The position numbers were made by a program, and so were the translations under genes. From Methylococcaceae bacterium UBA662 (GTDB lineage Bacteria > Pseudomonadota > Gammaproteobacteria > Methylococcales > Methylomonadaceae): 27,583 bases of DNA. A model generated the notes under the pieces. The model worked only from the letters and a program-made list of their open reading frames with translations. It ran no database searches and had not been told where the DNA came from. The stretch lies in the NCBI GenBank assembly GCA_002299425.1, contig DBNW01000074.1, positions 1-27,583 on the forward strand. The letters are read 5' to 3'. Below are positions 24,825-27,583 of the stretch, in pieces (position 1 is the first letter of the stretch; each line of letters starts with the position of its first letter).

Positions 24825-24854
24825 ATTCTACACTAAGCCAAGGGCAGTTGTCGG
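24825..24854 (-). promoter_or_regulatory. Possible promoter for thioesterase-parC
   Basis: On the minus strand CCGACA (24849-24854), an 18-base spacer and TAGAAT (24825-24830) give 4/6 and 5/6 consensus matches. The start codon lies about 55 bases downstream of the -10. Confidence 0.3.
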
Positions 24855-24949
24855 CAGGCTAGGTCTGCAAATCAGCACCCACCCTAACAAAAATGTTTTT
24901 CCATTTTTTAGTTTTTAGTGCTAGTATGCCGGTCGCAGTAACTGTTCCA

Positions 24950-24998
24950 CCCAATCTTTTAGGTTGGGCTTATAAAGCCATAAGTGGCGTTTTTTTTT
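24950..24998 (+). promoter_or_regulatory. Structured leader of the cold-shock gene with competing hairpins
   Basis: Three overlapping stems lie just upstream of the csp gene. CCCAATC pairs with GGTTGGG (24950-24968). GGCTT-ata-AAGCC spans 24967-24979. GCCA-taag-TGGC spans 24977-24988, followed by nine T (24990-24998). Neighbouring stems share bases, so each pair is mutually exclusive. The last stem plus T-run resembles a weak intrinsic terminator. Cold-shock mRNAs are known for leaders that refold with temperature; this assignment is inference. Confidence 0.4.
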
Positions 24999-25011
24999 AA
25001 AAGAGTACGAT

Positions 25012-25221
25012 ATGTCAGAACAAGTTGTAGGAACCGTTAAATGGTTCAATGATGAAAAAGGTTTCGGCTTTATAGCCCAGGAAGGCGGTAAAGACGTGTT
25101 TGTCCACTTTAGCGCAATCAACGGTAGCGGTCGTAAAACCTTGCGTGAAGGCCAAAGAGTGACCATGCAGGTGACCCAAGGCCAAAAAGGCCCCCAAGCA
25201 GAAAACGTAAACCCTGATTAA
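25012..25221 (+). CDS. csp: Cold-shock domain protein
   Basis: A 69-residue CspA-family protein made of a single cold-shock domain. It binds single-stranded RNA and DNA through RNP1 (KGFGFI) and RNP2 (VFVHF) and melts RNA secondary structure. MSEQVVGTVKWFNDEKGFGF is the standard start, and the C-terminal GQKGPQAENVNPD is typical. AAGAG lies six bases before ATG 25012. The gene is monocistronic: a structured leader precedes it and a strong terminator follows within 15 bases. Sequence alone does not say whether it is cold-induced or constitutive. Confidence 0.97.
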   Translation: MSEQVVGTVKWFNDEKGFGFIAQEGGKDVFVHFSAINGSGRKTLREGQRVTMQVTQGQKGPQAENVNPD

Positions 25222-25232
25222 ACCCCAGACTG

Positions 25233-25262
25233 GCGCACACCCGTTTCGGGTGTGCGCTTTTT
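25233..25262 (+). terminator. Intrinsic terminator of csp
   Basis: GCGCACACCCG (25233-25243) pairs perfectly with CGGGTGTGCGC (25247-25257) across a TTT loop, followed by five T. The 11-bp GC-rich stem and its position 12 bases after the csp stop make this a textbook terminator. Confidence 0.93.
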
Positions 25263-25284
25263 CGCCGCACAAATCCTCGATCTC

Positions 25285-25337
25285 CTGCCGCTTACAGCAC
25301 CCACTCTTTACGCAAAACCCACCTCATCTTTGAAAAA
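25285..25337 (-). repeat. Degenerate direct repeat, copy 1
   Basis: Aligns to 25614-25667 with about eight mismatches and one gap, the best part being TTACGCAAAACCCA. On the minus strand it reads ATG followed by MRWVLRKEWVL and a stop, so it resembles the first codons of the frame in copy 2. Confidence 0.6.
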
Positions 25338-25613
25338 GTCCGGCTTTCATCGTCTAGTCCGCTGGTTATTTTTGCCAAAACAACCCATCGCATAAAAAAT
25401 AAAAACGCATCATCGCTTTTCGGCACCCCGTAATAAGGGCTTAGGGAGAGTGAAACGACTTATGTTGCGACGATGGCACTTTGTGATCGCGCCAAGCTAG
25501 AATTGAAGCGCGCTGTTTTAATGAGACCGGCGACCCGGCTATTGGAACACCCGGCCATGCCGTTAGCTTAGAGCGTGCAGGGCAAAATGACAGGAAATCC
25601 ATTGCGCTTCCAA

Positions 25614-25667
25614 CTGCCGCCCACAGTACCAACGCCTTACGCAAAACCCAGGTCATCTTTGAAAAAC
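25614..25667 (-). repeat. Degenerate direct repeat, copy 2
   Basis: The second copy starts about 330 bases after copy 1 in the same orientation. On the minus strand it begins MTWVLRKALVLWAA and stays open for 71 codons. The shared M-x-WVLRK start suggests both descend from one short coding sequence or mobile repeat. Confidence 0.6.
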
Positions 25668-25722
25668 AGAAGCGGTTCCGCTTAATGCAGCTCTATTAAA
25701 TCTAATCAATGACCGACTTGAT

Positions 25723-25799
25723 TGGTGGTGATAGCGGGATTTGAACCTGCGACCTGAGGGTTATGAATCCTCCGCTCTAACCAACTGAGCTATATCACC
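25723..25799 (-). tRNA. tRNA-Met (CAT), elongator type
   Basis: Read on the minus strand, GGTGATA (acceptor 5') pairs with TATCACC, discriminator A and encoded CCA (25723-25725). The D-arm AGCTCAGTTGGTTAGAGC, loop TTCATAA with anticodon CAT and T-arm GCAGGTTCAAATCCCGC are all present. A G1-C72 pair excludes the initiator. CAT could also belong to lysidine-modified tRNA-Ile2, but positions 4-5 (G-C, A-T) fit Met better. The anticodon stem ends in an A31-C39 mismatch. Confidence 0.9.
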
Positions 25800-25828
25800 G
25801 CATACAGAACCTGTCAGAAAATCCAGCC

Positions 25829-25857
25829 ATCTTAAATAGATTTGTTTTAACTGTCAA
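25829..25857 (-). promoter_or_regulatory. Promoter for tRNA-Met
   Basis: A perfect TTGACA (25852-25857, minus strand), a 17-base spacer and TAAGAT (25829-25834). The -35 contains the TGA stop of ychF, so the tRNA promoter is embedded in the end of that gene. Confidence 0.6.
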
Positions 25858-26945
25858 ACATTAAACCGAAAGTGCATAACATCCCCATCCTTAACCGTAT
25901 ACTCTTTGCCTTCCAAGCGCCATTTTCCAGCATCTTTAGCCCCTTGCTCACCGTTGCAGCTAACAAAGTCCAGATAGGAAATTACTTCCGCACGGATAAA
26001 ACCTTTTTCAAAATCGGTATGGATGACTCCCGCAGCCTTCGGGGCCGTAACCCCAGTCGGAATTGTCCAGGCCCGAACTTCTTTAGGGCCCGCAGTAAAA
26101 TAAGTGGAAAGATTGAGTAGCGCGTAACCTGCCCTGATTACCCGGTCTAAGCCCGGCTCTGCCATGCCCAAGTCCTGCAAAAACTCTTCTTTTTCGTGAT
26201 CGTCCAGCATTGCAATATCCGCCTCGATAGCCGCACAAATAGGCACTACCGTAGCACCCTCTTTTTCGGCCAAGTTTTTTACTTTATCTAACAGCGGATT
26301 GCCTTCAAAACCGTCGTCTTGAACATTAGCGATGTACATCGTGGGCTTGATGGTCAGCAAAAACAAATCCCTTAGCAACAATTTTTCATCCTCGCTTAAC
26401 GGCAAAGTGCGGATGAGGCCGCCTGCATCCAATTGCTGCAAAACTTTTTCCAGTACCGATTTTTTGGCCAGCTCCTCCTTGTTCCCAGTTTTTGCAACTT
26501 TTGACGAGCGCGCCAAGGCTTTTTCAACAGTCGCCAAATCCGCTAGGGCCAGCTCGGTATTGATGACTTCAATATCGTGGACAGGGTCAATTTTTCCGGC
26601 CACATGGACGACGTTATCATCCTGGAAACAACGCACGACATGGGCGATAGCATCGGTCTCCCGGATGTTGGCTAAAAATTTGTTGCCTAAGCCCTCGCCT
26701 TTAGAAGCCCCCGCCACCAAGCCGGCTATGTCGACAAACTCAATGGTTGCAGGCAACACCCGCTCGGGCTTGACCAACTCGGCCAGCTTGTCAAGCCGTA
26801 CATCCGGTACGGGCACCACACCCACGTTAGGGTCGATAGTACAAAACGGGTAGTTCTCGGCAGCGATTTTTGCTTTTGTCAAAGCATTAAACAAAGTCGA
26901 CTTGCCGACATTGGGCAAGCCAACGATTCCACAATAAAGGGCCAT
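25854..26945 (-). CDS. ychF: Redox-regulated ATPase YchF (Obg-family)
   Basis: A 363-residue protein, the standard YchF length. The P-loop is GLPNVGKST (9-17) and the switch region is DIAGLVAGASKGEGLGNKFLANIRETDAI. The canonical G4 NKxD is replaced by NVQD, as expected for this family, which prefers ATP over GTP. A coiled-coil insertion lies in the middle, and the C-terminal TGS domain runs from about 280, ending in VKDGDVMHFRFNV. YchF binds ribosomes and modulates stress and oxidant responses. In many gammaproteobacteria pth is next to ychF; it is not here. ATG 26943-26945 lacks a clear Shine-Dalgarno, and a hairpin sits about 27 bases upstream. Confidence 0.97.
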   Translation of the reverse strand: MALYCGIVGLPNVGKSTLFNALTKAKIAAENYPFCTIDPNVGVVPVPDVRLDKLAELVKPERVLPATIEFVDIAGLVAGASKGEGLGNKFLANIRETDAIAHVVRCFQDDNVVHVAGKIDPVHDIEVINTELALADLATVEKALARSSKVAKTGNKEELAKKSVLEKVLQQLDAGGLIRTLPLSEDEKLLLRDLFLLTIKPTMYIANVQDDGFEGNPLLDKVKNLAEKEGATVVPICAAIEADIAMLDDHEKEEFLQDLGMAEPGLDRVIRAGYALLNLSTYFTAGPKEVRAWTIPTGVTAPKAAGVIHTDFEKGFIRAEVISYLDFVSCNGEQGAKDAGKWRLEGKEYTVKDGDVMHFRFNV

Positions 26946-26971
26946 AGTAAATCAACAGTGGTAACGTGAAG

Positions 26972-26995
26972 CAGACGGAAAAATCTTCCCGTCTG
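26972..26995 (-). promoter_or_regulatory. Hairpin in the ychF leader
   Basis: CAGACGG pairs with CCGTCTG (7 bp, 10-base loop) about 27 bases before the ychF ATG. There is no T-run after it on the minus strand, so it is not a terminator. It may shape access to a start codon that lacks a Shine-Dalgarno. Confidence 0.4.
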
Positions 26996-27240
26996 AGTTT
27001 GGCCGGCCATTATACAAGCTCCGGCCGTATTCTAAAGCATGCTGTGCCAACCTGATTAAAATTAGCCCCAAGGCAATCTTTAACCCTACGCCAACCGGTG
27101 CGGGCAAAAACCGCCAAAAAGCTGGGCAATACGCTGAAATCTACGACCTCAATCAAGACAACACTACCTAATTTTCCATAGCCACCAAACACTTTACCCA
27201 AATATCCAGGATTGTATACCAAAGCCTTGTTAAATTAACA
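26996..27240. other. Gene-free stretch between ychF and the tRNA cluster
   Basis: I see no convincing gene here. A 70-codon minus-strand open frame (27010-27222) lacks a ribosome site and any recognisable family. The tRNA promoter begins at its right edge. Confidence 0.5.
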
Positions 27241-27269
27241 TTGACTGAGTTTGTTTTTGCCAGTACGAT
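27241..27269 (+). promoter_or_regulatory. Promoter of the tRNA Pro-Arg-His cluster
   Basis: TTGACT (27241-27246), a 17-base spacer and TACGAT (27264-27269) are followed by a GC-rich discriminator (TGGCTGCTC). This layout is typical of strong, stringently controlled tRNA promoters. The first tRNA begins about 46 bases after the predicted start. Confidence 0.65.
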
Positions 27270-27321
27270 TGGCTGCTCTTCAAGAGTGGTTGAGAAAAAG
27301 GCAAGCCCAATTGAAACTTGT

Positions 27322-27398
27322 CGGGGTATAGCGCAGTCTGGTAGCGCGTCTGCTTTGGGAGCAGAATGTCGGGGGTTCGAATCCCTCTACCCCGACCA
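27322..27398 (+). tRNA. tRNA-Pro (TGG)
   Basis: Acceptor CGGGGTA pairs with TACCCCG, then discriminator A and encoded CCA (27396-27398). The anticodon loop TTTGGGA sits on stem TCTGC/GCAGA and gives anticodon TGG. The T-arm contains GGTTCGAATCC. First gene of a three-tRNA cluster, four bases before tRNA-Arg. Confidence 0.97.
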
Positions 27399-27402
27399 AT
27401 TC

Positions 27403-27479
27403 GCGCTTGTAGCTCAACCGGATAGAGCACCAGCCTTCTAAGCTGGGGGTTGCAGGTTCGATTCCTGCCAAGCGCGCCA
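27403..27479 (+). tRNA. tRNA-Arg (TCT)
   Basis: Acceptor GCGCTTG pairs with CAAGCGC, then discriminator G and encoded CCA (27477-27479). Stem CCAGC/GCTGG carries loop CTTCTAA with anticodon TCT, reading AGA. The T-arm GCAGGTTCGATTCCTGC is intact. Second gene of the cluster. Confidence 0.97.
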
Positions 27480-27506
27480 TTTGGTCTATCCCCCTCCTAA
27501 ATATAT

Positions 27507-27583
27507 GGTGAGCGTAGCTCAGTTGGTAGAGTACAGGATTGTGATTCCTGTTGTCGCGGGTTCGAGCCCCGTCGTTCACCCCA
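27507..27583 (+). tRNA. tRNA-His (GTG)
   Basis: The extra G(-1) at 27507 pairs with C73, the identity element of tRNA-His. Acceptor GTGAGCG pairs with CGTTCAC with one G-T pair, and CCA is encoded at the window's last three bases. Stem CAGGA/TCCTG carries loop TTGTGAT with anticodon GTG. More tRNAs may follow beyond the edge, since Arg-His-Leu-Pro clusters are common in gammaproteobacteria. Confidence 0.96.

Larger units (their letters stand above)
25263..25722. other. Gene-poor stretch with a degenerate direct repeat
   Basis: No convincing gene lies between the csp terminator and tRNA-Met. A minus-strand open frame of 71 codons (25441-25656) has no recognisable family. The notable content is two copies of a roughly 54-base sequence (25285-25337 and 25614-25667). 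The area may be a decayed mobile or duplicated gene. Confidence 0.5.

Noticed and set aside
25441..25656. 71-codon minus-strand frame as a real gene
   Set aside because: No ribosome site or known family; kept only as part of the repeat observation.
25723..25799. Calling the CAT tRNA an initiator
   Set aside because: It has a G1-C72 pair; bacterial initiators lack that Watson-Crick pair.
27010..27222. 70-codon minus-strand open frame between ychF and the tRNAs
   Set aside because: No ribosome site, no recognisable family and no operon context; probably chance.
1..27583. CRISPR array, prophage or integrated conjugative element
   Set aside because: No regularly spaced repeats, phage structural genes, integrase or conjugation genes were found; only small IS scraps are present.

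Overview
The window reads as the chromosome of a gammaproteobacterium, most likely a methanotroph of the Methylococcales. This is inference from gene content: a GTG-started phosphoketolase, an HpnN-type hopanoid RND transporter, glnK-amt, ParC and YchF all have gammaproteobacterial character. No methane or methanol oxidation gene is present, so the lifestyle cannot be proven here.

Layout. Positions 1-644 hold the 3' end of a HicB-type antitoxin gene and a graveyard of insertion-sequence scraps (an IS5-like transposase start, an IS1-like InsA start, and an 83-bp inverted-repeat remnant). Next come thiE and thiD (minus strand, overlapping), divergent from a DnaQ-like exonuclease and a CPBP membrane protease. 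A convergent minus-strand pair follows: a 113-residue unknown protein and a CBS-GAF-GGDEF-EAL cyclic-di-GMP enzyme. glnK-amt (minus) is divergent from a plus-strand four-gene cassette: DUF1538, DUF1538, a P-II-like protein and a two-CBS protein. Phosphoketolase comes after it.

From 13139 to 24769 everything is on the minus strand. Read 5' to 3' the order is: thioesterase-parC, hpnN, a lytic-transglycosylase lipoprotein, a GT61-like protein with a small sulfotransferase, then an MTA/SAH deaminase overlapping an FAD oxidoreductase. The right end has a cold-shock gene with a structured leader and a strong terminator, a gene-poor stretch with a degenerate duplicated 54-base repeat, tRNA-Met(CAT) with its own promoter, ychF, and a tRNA Pro-Arg-His cluster behind a textbook promoter.

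The best candidate for an undescribed system is the DUF1538 x2 / P-II-like / CBS cassette (8282-10548). Two membrane proteins of unknown function are translationally linked to a P-II fold protein that lacks the uridylylated tyrosine and to a CBS sensor. The cassette is divergent from the classical glnK-amt pair. It looks like a membrane transporter controlled by a small-molecule-sensing P-II/CBS pair, but the substrate cannot be read from the sequence. Other points worth checking are a possible frameshift at the start of amt, a csp leader with mutually exclusive hairpins, a structured element upstream of hpnN, and the GT61-like/sulfotransferase pair.
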